A stretch of 64,000 nt of DNA from Bradyrhizobium liaoningense (GCF_018130785.1 NZ_JAFCJT010000015.1:1-64000); one strand, 5' to 3'. Shown: positions 53,410-62,794, numbered from the stretch's first letter. Program-made: numbers and translations. The notes: generated from the sequence alone by a model not told the origin.

Positions 53410-53921
53410 GTGCCGACACCTTCGGAGTGACGCAGCTGCATCCGCCGGTGCAGCGCGGTGATGCGGCCGTCGCCGGTCGGCTGATAGAACACCGAATAGC
53501 GCTTCGCGGTCTGCATGAAAGCTTCCGCGTCGGCCTGCTTCTTGACCTCGAAGGAATCGAAGCCGGCGCGCAGCATGAACACGAACTGGTCGCGCAGGAT
53601 CTGACCCGTCGCACGCAATTCACCGCGGTAGTTGTATCGCTCGCGCAGCAGCCGCGCTTGGCTGTAGGCACGCCCGTCGCGGAAGGTCGGGAACACCAGT
53701 GCCACCACTGCGATCCTGCCGAGATGGGGCACCAGCTCGGCGATGTCACGGTTGTTCGGCCAGATCACCCCGACCTTGCCGGCGCGCGCGAGCAGCACGT
53801 CCGCATCGCTCAGGAATCGCTCGGCCGGCACCAGGATGTCGCCGCCCTCGGGCAGCGGCGTGTCGACGGCGAGCTTGACGAAGCTGTCGTCGGCGATTTT
53901 TCCGCCGTTAACGAGTGGCAT
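53406..53921 (-). CDS. DUF934 family protein
   Basis: Protein of 171 residues of the DUF934 family, found with sulfite reductase genes in alphaproteobacteria. It starts MPLVNGGKIADDSFV and has the GVIWPNNRDIAEL and ATGQILRDQFVFMLRAGFDSFEV stretches. The role is not proven; an accessory or electron-transfer partner of sulfite reductase is inferred from the coupling. It overlaps cysI by 14 bases and cysH by 4. Confidence 0.88.
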   Translation of the reverse strand: MPLVNGGKIADDSFVKLAVDTPLPEGGDILVPAERFLSDADVLLARAGKVGVIWPNNRDIAELVPHLGRIAVVALVFPTFRDGRAYSQARLLRERYNYRGELRATGQILRDQFVFMLRAGFDSFEVKKQADAEAFMQTAKRYSVFYQPTGDGRITALHRRMQLRHSEGVGT

Positions 53922-55563
53922 AGACGCGCTCCTTGAAGGGTTCGACGCCGAGGCGCTTCACCGTGTCGATGAACAGCTCTTCCGGCCGCTCGCGCAGCGC
54001 AAGATAAGCTTCCACGACGTCCTCGATGACATCGGCGACTTCGTCGAACTTGACGCCGGGTCCGATCAGATTGCCGAGTGCGGCGCCCTCGTCGGCGCGG
54101 CCGCCGATGGTGATCTGGTAGACCTCCTCGCCGTTCTTCTCGACGCCGAGGATGCCGATATGGCCGACATGGTGATGGCCGCAGGCATTGATGCAGCCGG
54201 AGATGTTGATGTGCAGACGGCCGATCAGGTTGGCGAGCTCGTGATTGGCGAAGCGCCGCGTCAGCTCCTGCGCGATCGGGATCGAGCGCGCATTCGCCAG
54301 CGAGCAATAGTCGAGGCCGGGGCAGGCGATGATGTCGGTGATCAGATTGACGTTCGGCGTCGCCAGCCCGAGCTTGTCGAGCGCCTTCCACAAGGCCGGC
54401 AGGTCGCGCTTGGCGACGTGAGGCAGCGCGAGGTTCTGCTCATGGCCGACGCGGATCTCGCCGAAGGAATATTTGTCGGCGAGGTCGGCGAGCGCGTCCA
54501 TCTGCTCGGCGGTGGCATCGCCCGGAGGCGCGCCGATCGGCTTCAGCGAGATCGTGACGATGGAATAGCCCTGCACCTTGTGCGGGGCGACCGAGTTCTT
54601 GCGCCACGCCTCGAAATCAGGATCGGCCGCGGCCTGGCGCAGCTCGTCCGGATTGTGCGGCAGCTTCTCGTAGGATGGATAAGTGAAGCGCGAGCGGATG
54701 TCCTCGATCACCTCGTCGTCGATCTGGAGCGAGGAGTTGCGGATGTGCTGCCACTCCTCCTCGACCTCGCGCGAGAATTTTTCGATGCCGAGCTCGTGCA
54801 CCAGGATCTTGATGCGCGCCTTGTAGATGTTGTCGCGGCGGCCATACTGATTGTAGACGCGAAGGATCGCCTCGATATAGCTGAGGATGTCGCGGCCGTG
54901 GACGAAGTGCTTGATGGTCTTGCCGATGAACGGCGTGCGGCCGAGACCGCCGCCGACCAGCACCTCGAAGCCGGTCTCGCCCTTCTCGTTCTTGATCAGC
55001 TTCAGTCCGATATCGTGAATCTTGATCGCGGCGCGATCGTGGTCCGACGCGGTGATCGCGATCTTGAACTTGCGCGGCAGGAACGAGAATTCCGGATGCA
55101 GCGTGGTGTGCTGGCGGATCAGCTCCGACCAGATGCGCGGATCCTCGATCTCACCGGGCGCGACGCCGGCCCACTGGTCCGAGGTGACGTTGCGCATGTT
55201 GTTGCCGGAGGTCTGCATCGCATGGATGCCGACTTCGGCGAGATCGGCGAGTGCATCCGGCAATTCGGCGAGCTTGATCCAGTTGAACTGGATGTTCTGC
55301 CGCGTGGTGAAGTGACCGTAGCCGCGATCGTATTTGCGCGCGACATGGGCGAGCGCCCGCAACTGGTTCGTCGCCAGCGTCCCGTAGGGAATCGCGACGC
55401 GGAACATGTAGGCGTGCAGTTGCAGGTAGACACCGTTCTGAAGCCGCAGGATCTTGAACTCGTCCTCGGTGAGCTCGCCGGAGAGGCGGCGCTTCACCTG
55501 GTCGCGGAACTCCGAGACGCGCTCGTTGACGAGCGTGCGATCGATTTCGTCGTAAGCATACAT
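53908..55563 (-). CDS. cysI: Nitrite/sulfite reductase hemoprotein (sulfite reductase)
   Basis: Siroheme/4Fe-4S reductase of 551 residues that converts sulfite to sulfide with six electrons. The two Cys pairs of the cluster-siroheme site are visible: CPGLDYC near residues 413-419 and CINAC near 456-460, in the order expected for the family. The N-terminal Arg/Lys-rich substrate-binding segments are present. There is no flavoprotein CysJ partner nearby; ferredoxin or another donor must serve. It lies in an operon with cysG, whose product makes its siroheme cofactor. Confidence 0.95.
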   Translation of the reverse strand: MYAYDEIDRTLVNERVSEFRDQVKRRLSGELTEDEFKILRLQNGVYLQLHAYMFRVAIPYGTLATNQLRALAHVARKYDRGYGHFTTRQNIQFNWIKLAELPDALADLAEVGIHAMQTSGNNMRNVTSDQWAGVAPGEIEDPRIWSELIRQHTTLHPEFSFLPRKFKIAITASDHDRAAIKIHDIGLKLIKNEKGETGFEVLVGGGLGRTPFIGKTIKHFVHGRDILSYIEAILRVYNQYGRRDNIYKARIKILVHELGIEKFSREVEEEWQHIRNSSLQIDDEVIEDIRSRFTYPSYEKLPHNPDELRQAAADPDFEAWRKNSVAPHKVQGYSIVTISLKPIGAPPGDATAEQMDALADLADKYSFGEIRVGHEQNLALPHVAKRDLPALWKALDKLGLATPNVNLITDIIACPGLDYCSLANARSIPIAQELTRRFANHELANLIGRLHINISGCINACGHHHVGHIGILGVEKNGEEVYQITIGGRADEGAALGNLIGPGVKFDEVADVIEDVVEAYLALRERPEELFIDTVKRLGVEPFKERVYATR

Positions 55564-55574
55564 GGGAAAGCGCC

Positions 55575-55892
55575 TTAAACCTGGGCCGGCTGTCCGATGG
55601 TGACACCGGTTCGGCGGATCTGTTCGCGCAGATTGCCGGGTTCGATCCTGCCGTCGGCGCCGACCTGCACCGGTGCGATATAGGGACCGATTGCGCCGAC
55701 GTCATCGGCAACGGACTCCGCAAGCAACGCTTTGGCCTCGTCCGAGTTGCGCACGATCGCGGCTTCCGACAGGTCCGCGGACCAGCTCTTGGCGGCGGTG
55801 CGGTAAACCACGATGCCATCCCAGGTGCGGTTGGCAGTCACGACCGAGGGGCCGGCGATTTTGATCTTCTTCTGTTCAAGCGGGGAGGTCAT
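55575..55892 (-). CDS. DUF2849 family protein
   Basis: Protein of 105 residues of the DUF2849 family, commonly found between cysG and cysI in alphaproteobacteria. It carries VVTANRTWDGIVVYRT and a C-terminal GVTIGQPAQV stretch. The function is unknown. It overlaps cysG by 4 bases and precedes cysI by 11, so it is coupled to both. Confidence 0.9.
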   Translation of the reverse strand: MTSPLEQKKIKIAGPSVVTANRTWDGIVVYRTAAKSWSADLSEAAIVRNSDEAKALLAESVADDVGAIGPYIAPVQVGADGRIEPGNLREQIRRTGVTIGQPAQV

Positions 55893-57313
55893 TCGGCTGC
55901 ATCCAATAGGTCAGAGATGATGTGTTGAGGAGTCTGGCGGCGAAGCGAGCCGGCATGCCGGACCACGTCGCCGATGATGAGGATGGCGGGACCGCCATGG
56001 GTCCGCCGCACGAGCTCGGGCAGGTCGCGCAGCGTACCGATCGCGCCTTGCGCATCCGGGCGCGTGACGCGGGCGAACACGCCGACCGGCGTCTCCGGCG
56101 AGCGGCCGGCTGCGAACAGGCCGGCGCGGATCGCGGGCGCAGCGGTCATGCCCATATAGACCACGACGGTCATTTTGGTGTCGGTCAGCGTCGACCAATC
56201 CACCGTCTCCGCATCGCGCGCCTTGTGCGCGGTGAGGAAAGTGATGCGGGTCGCTTCATGACGATAGGTGAGCGGCACCTCGAAATCGGCGGCGCCGCCG
56301 AGCCCGGCAGTGATGCCGGGGATGATCGAATAGGCGATTCCGGCCGCGCGCAACGCTTCGACCTCTTCGCCGCCGCGGCCGAACACGAAGGGGTCGCCGC
56401 CCTTCAACCGCACCACGCGCTGGCCGGATTGCGCGGCTTCGATCATGCGCTTGTTGATGGCATCCTGGCCGATACCGGGCTTGCCGACGCGGCGGCCGAC
56501 GGCGACACGCGTGGTGTCGCGGCGGATGCGATCGAGAATTTCGCCCGAGACCAGTTCGTCATGGAAGACGATATCGGCATCCTGGAGCGCACGCAGCGCC
56601 TTGATGGTGAGAAGGTCGGGATCGCCGGGCCCGGCGCCGACCAGCATGACGGAGCCTTCCGGCTTGTCGGCACGCGCGAATGCGGACGGATCGGAAATCG
56701 CCTTGATCGCGGCGTCGGCCTCGCCCTTGCGGCCCGCGAGCACGGATGCGCCGATCGGACCGTCGATGACGCGCTCCCAGAAGCGGCGACGCAGCGGAAA
56801 CTCGGCGATGCGCTCGTTGATGGACTTGCGGAAGCCGCCGATGAACTCGGCGAGTTCGCCGATGCGCGCCGGCAGCAGCGCCTCGATCTTCTCGCGCACG
56901 CGCCGCGCCACCACCGGCGAGGTGCCGCCGGTGCCGACGGCGACCACGACATCGCCGCGATCGACGATCGCCGGGAAGATGAAGCTGGAATGTTCGAGAT
57001 CGTCCATGACGTTGACGGGCAGGCCCAGCGCCTTGGCGCGGACCGACATCGCCACGCCGACATCGCCCGCGCCCGCGCAAACGATGGCAATGACGCCCGA
57101 GAGATCGGCGGTGAGCGGATCACCAGTCACGATGTCAATACGCGCAGCGTCGTCGGAGCTGAGACCCAGATCCTGATTGCCGTCGATCGCATACACGCGG
57201 ATGCGCGCACCGGCTGCAGCGAGCACGCGCAGCTTGGCGCGCAAAAGCTCGCCCGCGCCGATGAGGACCACCGGACCGGCCTTGAGATCGAGGAACACCG
57301 GCAAGAACCGCAT
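55889..57313 (-). CDS. cysG: Bifunctional siroheme synthase
   Basis: CysG of 474 residues, with both parts present. The N-terminal precorrin-2 dehydrogenase/ferrochelatase domain (about 1-215) starts MRFLPVFLDLKAGPVVLIGAG. The C-terminal uroporphyrinogen-III C-methyltransferase (about 218-460) has VGAGPGDPDLLTIKAL and RLKGGDPFVFGRGGEE motifs. It makes siroheme from uroporphyrinogen III for CysI. It is the first gene of the operon, divergent from cysD. Confidence 0.95.
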   Translation of the reverse strand: MRFLPVFLDLKAGPVVLIGAGELLRAKLRVLAAAGARIRVYAIDGNQDLGLSSDDAARIDIVTGDPLTADLSGVIAIVCAGAGDVGVAMSVRAKALGLPVNVMDDLEHSSFIFPAIVDRGDVVVAVGTGGTSPVVARRVREKIEALLPARIGELAEFIGGFRKSINERIAEFPLRRRFWERVIDGPIGASVLAGRKGEADAAIKAISDPSAFARADKPEGSVMLVGAGPGDPDLLTIKALRALQDADIVFHDELVSGEILDRIRRDTTRVAVGRRVGKPGIGQDAINKRMIEAAQSGQRVVRLKGGDPFVFGRGGEEVEALRAAGIAYSIIPGITAGLGGAADFEVPLTYRHEATRITFLTAHKARDAETVDWSTLTDTKMTVVVYMGMTAAPAIRAGLFAAGRSPETPVGVFARVTRPDAQGAIGTLRDLPELVRRTHGGPAILIIGDVVRHAGSLRRQTPQHIISDLLDAAE

Positions 57314-57353
57314 ACGATACTCGCTTCCCCCACATCCGGGGTTGACTGGAATT

Positions 57354-57430
57354 ATTTTCTATATATGTGTCGTTTCGAGCGCGCAAAGAGAAAATTTTTT
57401 CTTCTCTTCTGCACCGCAACTATAGAAAAT
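57354..57430. promoter_or_regulatory. AT-rich divergent cysG/cysD promoter with inverted repeat
   Basis: The region between cysG and cysD is markedly AT-rich against a GC-rich genome. A perfect 10-bp inverted repeat, ATTTTCTATA at 57354-57363 and TATAGAAAAT at 57421-57430, flanks a second AGAAAA-TT-TTTTCT palindrome near 57391-57404. It is well placed to regulate both genes; the regulator is unknown. Confidence 0.6.
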
Positions 57431-57456
57431 TCGCCTCCAAACGCAAAGTGGCAGAG

Positions 57457-58344
57457 ATGCATCTTCTCAGGACCGATTCCGGTGCAGATGGGCGGGACTC
57501 CCGGACTCCCGTTTCCGAGCAAATTCCCGTCGGGCTGACTGCCCCCAGCATGGATCATCTCGACCAGCTCGAGGCGCAGAGCATCTACATTTTCCGCGAG
57601 GCCTTCGGCCGCCTGAAGAAGATCGCCCTGCTGTGGTCGCTCGGCAAGGACTCCAACGTCATGATCTGGCTGGCGCGCAAGGCGTTCTTCGGCCGGCTGC
57701 CGTTCCCCGCCCTCCACGTCGACACCGGCAAGAAGTTTCCGGAGATGTACCGCTTCCGCGACCACTACGGAAAAGAGTGGGATCTCGATTTGCGCGTCGA
57801 GCCCTGCCCGCCCATCGATGCCGTCGACCCAACGCTGCCGCCGGCCGCCCGTTCCGCCGCACGCAAGACCGAGGGCCTCAAGATGGCACTCGGCAAGTAC
57901 GGTTTTGACGGCCTGATCGCCGGCATCCGCCGCGACGAGGAAGCAACCCGTGCCAAGGAGCGCGTATTCTCGCCGCGCGGTCTCGAAGGCAATTGGGACG
58001 TCCGCGACCAGCCGCCGGAGTTCTGGGATCATTTCAATGCGTCGCCGCCGCAAGGCGCGCATTTGCGCATCCATCCGATCCTGCATTGGACCGAGGCCGA
58101 CATCTGGGCCTACACCAAGCGCGAGAACATCCCGATCATCCCGCTCTATCTATCGCAGAACGGCAAGCGATACCGCTCGCTGGGCGATCAGGACATCACC
58201 AACCCGGTGAATTCGACCGCGTCGAACATCGACGAGATCCTGGCCGAGCTCGAGCAGACCAAGGTGCCGGAACGTGCCGGCCGTGCGCTCGACCACGAGA
58301 CCGAGGACGCCTTCGAGCGCCTGCGCGTCGCCGGCTATCTCTGA
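57457..58344 (+). CDS. cysD: Sulfate adenylyltransferase subunit 2 (CysD/NodP-like)
   Basis: CysD of about 295 residues: the small subunit of ATP sulfurylase, with the PP-loop motif WSLGKDSNVM near residues 59-68 and the conserved HVDTGKKFPEMYRFRD. It adenylylates sulfate to APS with CysN. ATG 57457 was chosen, but ATG 57550 (starting MDHLDQLEAQ like E. coli CysD) is a fair alternative. It lies 19 bases before cysNC, forming one transcript. Confidence 0.93.
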   Translation: MHLLRTDSGADGRDSRTPVSEQIPVGLTAPSMDHLDQLEAQSIYIFREAFGRLKKIALLWSLGKDSNVMIWLARKAFFGRLPFPALHVDTGKKFPEMYRFRDHYGKEWDLDLRVEPCPPIDAVDPTLPPAARSAARKTEGLKMALGKYGFDGLIAGIRRDEEATRAKERVFSPRGLEGNWDVRDQPPEFWDHFNASPPQGAHLRIHPILHWTEADIWAYTKRENIPIIPLYLSQNGKRYRSLGDQDITNPVNSTASNIDEILAELEQTKVPERAGRALDHETEDAFERLRVAGYL

Positions 58345-58363
58345 TCAAGGACGCGAGCGCCGC

Positions 58364-60280
58364 ATGAACATGATCGTCACCCCCGCTTCGCCTGCCACTC
58401 CGAACGGCACCACGCGTCCGCAAGTGCGCATCGTCATCGTCGGCCATGTCGACCACGGCAAGTCGACCCTGGTCGGCCGCCTGCTGCATGAGACCGGCAG
58501 CCTGCCCGACGGCAAGCTTGAAATGCTCAAGGCCGTCAGCGCGCGGCGCGGCATGCCGTTCGAATGGTCGTTCCTGCTCGATGCGCTCCAGACCGAGCGC
58601 GACCAGGGCATCACCATCGACACCACGCAGATCCGCTTCCGCACCAACTCACGCGACATCGTGCTGATCGACGCGCCCGGCCACGCCGAATTCCTGCGCA
58701 ACATGATCACCGGCGCCTCACAGGCGGACGGGGCAGTGCTGATCATCGACGCGCTCGAAGGCGTGCGCGACCAGACCAGGCGGCACGGCTATCTTCTGCA
58801 CCTGCTCGGCGTGAAGCAGGTCGCGGTCGTCGTCAACAAGATGGACCGCGTCGACTTCTCCGCCGACCGCTTCAAGGAAATCAGCGACGAGATCTCCGCG
58901 CATCTCAACGGCCTCGGCGTGACGCCGACGGCGGTGATCCCGATCTCGGCCCGCGACGGCGACGGCGTCGCGGAGCGCACCGACCGCATCGGCTGGTACA
59001 AGGGCCCGACCGTGGTCGAGGCGCTGGACCAGCTCGAGCCGGCGCGTCCGCTGGAAGCGCTGGCGCTGCGGCTTCCGGTGCAGGCCATCTACAAGTTCGA
59101 CGACCGCCGCATCGTGGCGGGCCGTATCGAATCCGGCAGCCTGATTGCCGGCGACGAGATCGTGATCATGCCGGCCGGCAAGATCACCAAGATCAAGACG
59201 GTCGAGAGCTGGCCGGTGACGCCGGTCGCGGGACGTCAGGGCGCGGGCCGCTCGGTCGGCATCACGCTCGACCGCGAATTGTTCATCGAGCGTGGCGACA
59301 TCGTCGCGCATGCCGGCTCCGCGCCGCGCGAAACGCGCCGTCTGCGCGCGCGCATCTTCTGGCTGCACGACAAGCCGCTCGCCAAGGGCGACCAGCTCCT
59401 GGTCCGCTGCGGCCCGAAGGAAAGCCGTGCCACCGTCGTCGCCATCGAGAAGGCGGTCGATCCCGGCGAGCTGTCGAGCACCGAGAACAAGGCGATCGGC
59501 CGCAACCATGTCGGCGAGATCGACATCTCCCTTTCGAGCCCGATTGCTGCCGATCCCTACACCGAGAACCCGCGCACCGGCCGTCTCGTGATCGAAGTCT
59601 CCGGGCGCATCGCCGGCGGCGGTCTCGTGCTGTCGGTCGATGCCGGCCAGCGCGCGGTGCCTGTCGATATCGTGCCGGTGGAATCGGCGCTGCGTCCCGA
59701 CGAGCGCTCCGCGCGCTACCAGCACAACGGCGCGGTGGTCTGGCTGACGGGTCTGCCGGCCTCCGGCAAGTCGACGCTGGCCAAGGCGCTGGAGCGGCGG
59801 CTGTTCACCAATGGCGGCTCGCCGATCCTGCTCGACGGCGACACGCTGCGCGCCGGGCTCAACAACGATCTCGGCTTCTCCGCCGCCGACCGCAGCGAGA
59901 ACATCCGCCGCCTCGCCGAGGTCGCCACGCATCTCGCCCGCAACGGCCACATCGCGATCGTCGCCGCCGTCTCGCCCGCGCGCGAGGACCGCGCCGCGGC
60001 GCGCCGCATCGCGGACACCGCGTTCCGCGAGATCCATGTCGCGACACCGGCAGAGGTCTGCGAGGATCGTGATCCCAAGGGTCATTACAAGAAAGCCCGT
60101 GCCGGCGCGCTCGCGTCGTTCACCGGCATCGGCAACGACTACGAAGCGCCGCAGGCCGCCGAGCTCGTGATCGACACGTCGACGCGGACGGTCGCCGAGG
60201 CGGCAGACGAGATCGAACAGATGCTGAAGACCACCGGCGTGCTGTTCGACGAGATGGTGGATCTCGCCGCGAATATTTGA
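58364..60280 (+). CDS. cysNC: Bifunctional sulfate adenylyltransferase subunit 1/APS kinase (CysN-CysC, NodQ-like)
   Basis: Fused protein of 638 residues. The CysN GTPase is N-terminal (GHVDHGKST near residues 26-34, DAPGHAEF near 105 and NKMD near 160). The CysC APS kinase is C-terminal, with Walker A GLPASGKST near residue 463 and a DGDTLRAGLNNDLGF segment. CysN drives APS formation by GTP hydrolysis; CysC phosphorylates APS to PAPS. With an APS-type reductase present, PAPS is presumably for sulfotransferases or alternative uses. Confidence 0.94.
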   Translation: MNMIVTPASPATPNGTTRPQVRIVIVGHVDHGKSTLVGRLLHETGSLPDGKLEMLKAVSARRGMPFEWSFLLDALQTERDQGITIDTTQIRFRTNSRDIVLIDAPGHAEFLRNMITGASQADGAVLIIDALEGVRDQTRRHGYLLHLLGVKQVAVVVNKMDRVDFSADRFKEISDEISAHLNGLGVTPTAVIPISARDGDGVAERTDRIGWYKGPTVVEALDQLEPARPLEALALRLPVQAIYKFDDRRIVAGRIESGSLIAGDEIVIMPAGKITKIKTVESWPVTPVAGRQGAGRSVGITLDRELFIERGDIVAHAGSAPRETRRLRARIFWLHDKPLAKGDQLLVRCGPKESRATVVAIEKAVDPGELSSTENKAIGRNHVGEIDISLSSPIAADPYTENPRTGRLVIEVSGRIAGGGLVLSVDAGQRAVPVDIVPVESALRPDERSARYQHNGAVVWLTGLPASGKSTLAKALERRLFTNGGSPILLDGDTLRAGLNNDLGFSAADRSENIRRLAEVATHLARNGHIAIVAAVSPAREDRAAARRIADTAFREIHVATPAEVCEDRDPKGHYKKARAGALASFTGIGNDYEAPQAAELVIDTSTRTVAEAADEIEQMLKTTGVLFDEMVDLAANI

Positions 60281-60303
60281 TTGAGCCCGCCTAATCCCCG
60301 CTG

Positions 60304-60403
60304 TCGTCGCCCGGCTTGACCGGGCGACCCAGTATTCCAGAGACAGCGTTAGGATACGGAGAAGCCGCGGCGTACTGGATTCCCCGCTTTCGCGGGGAAT
60401 GAC
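60304..60403. repeat. Intergenic palindromic repeat (copy 11)
   Basis: Composite with GTCGTCGCCCGGCTTGACCG, CAGTATTCCAGAGAC, and GTACTGGATTCCCCGC with CGCGGGGAATGAC. It lies between the same-strand cysNC and glcB genes. Confidence 0.8.
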
Positions 60404-60433
60404 ACTGGTGCGTGGGGCCTCCCACACCTCTTC

Positions 60434-60462
60434 TTGACATTTTGACAGACCTTTAGGGGTCT
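60434..60462 (+). promoter_or_regulatory. Putative glcB promoter/operator
   Basis: Two TTGACA hexamers (60434-60439 and 60442-60447) are followed by an AGACC-6-GGTCT inverted repeat (60447-60462), about 120 bases before glcB. No clear -10 box was found. The assignment is tentative. Confidence 0.35.
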
Positions 60463-60580
60463 TCTCACCGCCCCGATTTTGGGGCTAATAGGCCCTGAAA
60501 GCCGCCCCCAGTGGGCGCATTTTGCTGCTGTCGGGTCAAAAGCAGCCAAAAAACAGTCATTTCCAACAAGAAAGCCCATC

Positions 60581-62746
60581 ATGAAACGCGTCGACGCCCA
60601 CGGATTGAAGATCGCTCCCGTCCTGTTTGACTTCATCGCCAAGGAAGCGGCCCCGAAGACGGGGATCGCGCCGGATGCGTTCTGGGCCGGGGCCGCCGCC
60701 ATCATCAAGGATCTGGGGCCGAAAAACCGCGCGCTGCTCGCCGTACGCGACACGCTGCAGGCCAAGATCGACGACTGGCACCGTGCCAACAAGGGCAAGG
60801 CGTTCGACCTCGATGCCTACACCGCGTTCCTGAAGGAGATCGGCTATCTCGTCCCCGAGCCGGCGACGCAGAAGGTCGAGACCGCCAATGTGGACGAAGA
60901 GATCGGCAAGATCTGCGGCCCGCAGCTCGTCGTGCCGCTGACCAATGCACGCTATGCGCTGAACGCGGCGAACGCGCGCTGGGGCTCGCTCTATGACGCC
61001 TTCTACGGCACCGACGCGATTCCGCACGATCCTTCCGAGAGCGGCAAGGGTTACAACAAGGCGCGCGGCGACAAGGTTATCGCCAAGGCAAAAGCCTTCC
61101 TCGATGCCGCCGCGCCGCTGGCGACCGGCAGCCACACCGACGTCACCGCCTATAGCGTCGTCGCGGGCCAGCTCGCGGTGAAGCTGAAGAGCGGCAATGC
61201 CACGGCGCTGAAGAACGCGGCGCAGTTCGCCGGCTTCCAGGGCGATGCGGCAGCGCCGTCCGCCGTGCTCCTCACCAACAACGGCCTGCACGTCGAGGTC
61301 AAGATCGACCGCAGCAGCACGATCGGCAAGGACGATCCGGCCGGCGTCGCCGACATGATCATGGAATCCGCCGTGTCGACCATCCTCGACATGGAGGACT
61401 CGGTCGCCGCGGTCGACGCCGAGGACAAGGTGCTGGTCTATCGCAACACGCTCGGCCTGATGAACGGCACGCTGTCGGCCGATTTCGAGAAGGGCGGCAA
61501 GACGCTGACGCGCTCGCTCAATTCCGACCGCAGCTACAAGACGCCTGATGGCAAGGGCGAGGTCAAGCTGCACGGCCGCAGCTTGCTGCTGATGCGCAAT
61601 TGCGGTCACCACATGTTCACCGACGCGGTGCTCGACGAGGCGGGCGAGGAGATTCCGGAAGGCCTGCTCGATGCCGCGATCTCGGGGCTTCTTGCCATTC
61701 ATGACTTGAAGGGCAACTCGAAGACCAAGAACAGCCGCACCGGATCTGCCTACATCGTCAAGCCGAAGATGCACGGCCCGGACGAGGTGTCGCTGACCTG
61801 CGAGATCTTCGACCGCGTCGAGAAGATGCTGTCACTGCCCGAGAACACGCTCAAGGTCGGCATCATGGACGAGGAGCGGCGCACCACCGTCAACCTCAAG
61901 GCCTGCATCCAGCGTGCCTCGAAGCGCATCATGTTCATCAACACCGGCTTCCTCGACCGCACCGGCGACGAGATCCACACCTCGATGGAAGCGGGTCCGA
62001 TGATCCGCAAGAACGAGATGAAGGCGCAGGCCTGGATCAAGGCGTATGAGGACTGGAACGTCGACATGGGCCTGATCGACGGCCTGCCCGGCCACGCCCA
62101 GATCGGCAAGGGCATGTGGGCCGCGCCCGACAAGATGGCGGACATGCTGGCGCAGAAGCTCGCGCATCCGCAGGCCGGCGCCACCACCGCCTGGGTGCCC
62201 TCGCCGACGGCGGCGACGCTGCATGCCCTGCACTACCATCAGGTCAACGTGACCGCGCGCCAGCAGGAGCTGACCAAGGGCGGCCCGCGCGCAAAGCTCT
62301 CGGACATCCTCACCATTCCGGTGTCGAAGTCGAACTGGGCCCCCGACGACGTCAAGCAGGAGATCGACAACAACTGCCAGGGCATTCTGGGTTATGTCGT
62401 GCGCTGGATCGACCAGGGCGTCGGCTGCTCCAAGGTGCCTGACATCCACGATGTCGGGCTGATGGAAGACCGCGCCACCTTGCGTATCTCCAGCCAGCAT
62501 CTCGCCAACTGGCTGCACCAGGGCGTCATCACCGAGGCGCAGGTGATGGAATCGCTCAAGCGCATGGCCGTCGTCGTCGACAAGCAGAACGCGGGCGATG
62601 CCATCTACAAGCCGATGGCGCCCGCCTTCGACGGCGTGGCCTTCAAGGCCGCCTGCGATCTCATCTTCAAGGGCCGCGCACAGCCGAACGGCTACACCGA
62701 GTACATCCTCACCGCCCGCCGGCGCGAAGCCAAGGCGGCTGGCTGA
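60581..62746 (+). CDS. glcB: Malate synthase G
   Basis: Malate synthase G of 721 residues, the usual length of this isoform. It joins glyoxylate and acetyl-CoA into malate. Recognised MSG segments are MEDSVAAVDAEDKV, GIMDEERRTT, FINTGFLDRTGDEIHTSMEAG and KGMWAAPDKM. ATG 60581 was chosen as the start of the conserved N-terminus MKRVDAHGLKIAP. It completes the glyoxylate bypass with isocitrate lyase, encoded elsewhere. A terminator follows. Confidence 0.96.
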   Translation: MKRVDAHGLKIAPVLFDFIAKEAAPKTGIAPDAFWAGAAAIIKDLGPKNRALLAVRDTLQAKIDDWHRANKGKAFDLDAYTAFLKEIGYLVPEPATQKVETANVDEEIGKICGPQLVVPLTNARYALNAANARWGSLYDAFYGTDAIPHDPSESGKGYNKARGDKVIAKAKAFLDAAAPLATGSHTDVTAYSVVAGQLAVKLKSGNATALKNAAQFAGFQGDAAAPSAVLLTNNGLHVEVKIDRSSTIGKDDPAGVADMIMESAVSTILDMEDSVAAVDAEDKVLVYRNTLGLMNGTLSADFEKGGKTLTRSLNSDRSYKTPDGKGEVKLHGRSLLLMRNCGHHMFTDAVLDEAGEEIPEGLLDAAISGLLAIHDLKGNSKTKNSRTGSAYIVKPKMHGPDEVSLTCEIFDRVEKMLSLPENTLKVGIMDEERRTTVNLKACIQRASKRIMFINTGFLDRTGDEIHTSMEAGPMIRKNEMKAQAWIKAYEDWNVDMGLIDGLPGHAQIGKGMWAAPDKMADMLAQKLAHPQAGATTAWVPSPTAATLHALHYHQVNVTARQQELTKGGPRAKLSDILTIPVSKSNWAPDDVKQEIDNNCQGILGYVVRWIDQGVGCSKVPDIHDVGLMEDRATLRISSQHLANWLHQGVITEAQVMESLKRMAVVVDKQNAGDAIYKPMAPAFDGVAFKAACDLIFKGRAQPNGYTEYILTARRREAKAAG

Positions 62747-62794
62747 CAAGGCGCTTGGATAACAAGGTCGGCTGTGTTCAGTCATCGGAATGTC

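Noticed and set aside
57457..60280. nodPQ nodulation genes
   Set aside because: CysD/CysNC resemble NodP/NodQ, but the neighbours are all cysteine biosynthesis genes and no nod genes are present.
21178..60403. CRISPR array
   Set aside because: Repeats are palindromic, of several families, and scattered over tens of kilobases without regular spacers or cas genes.
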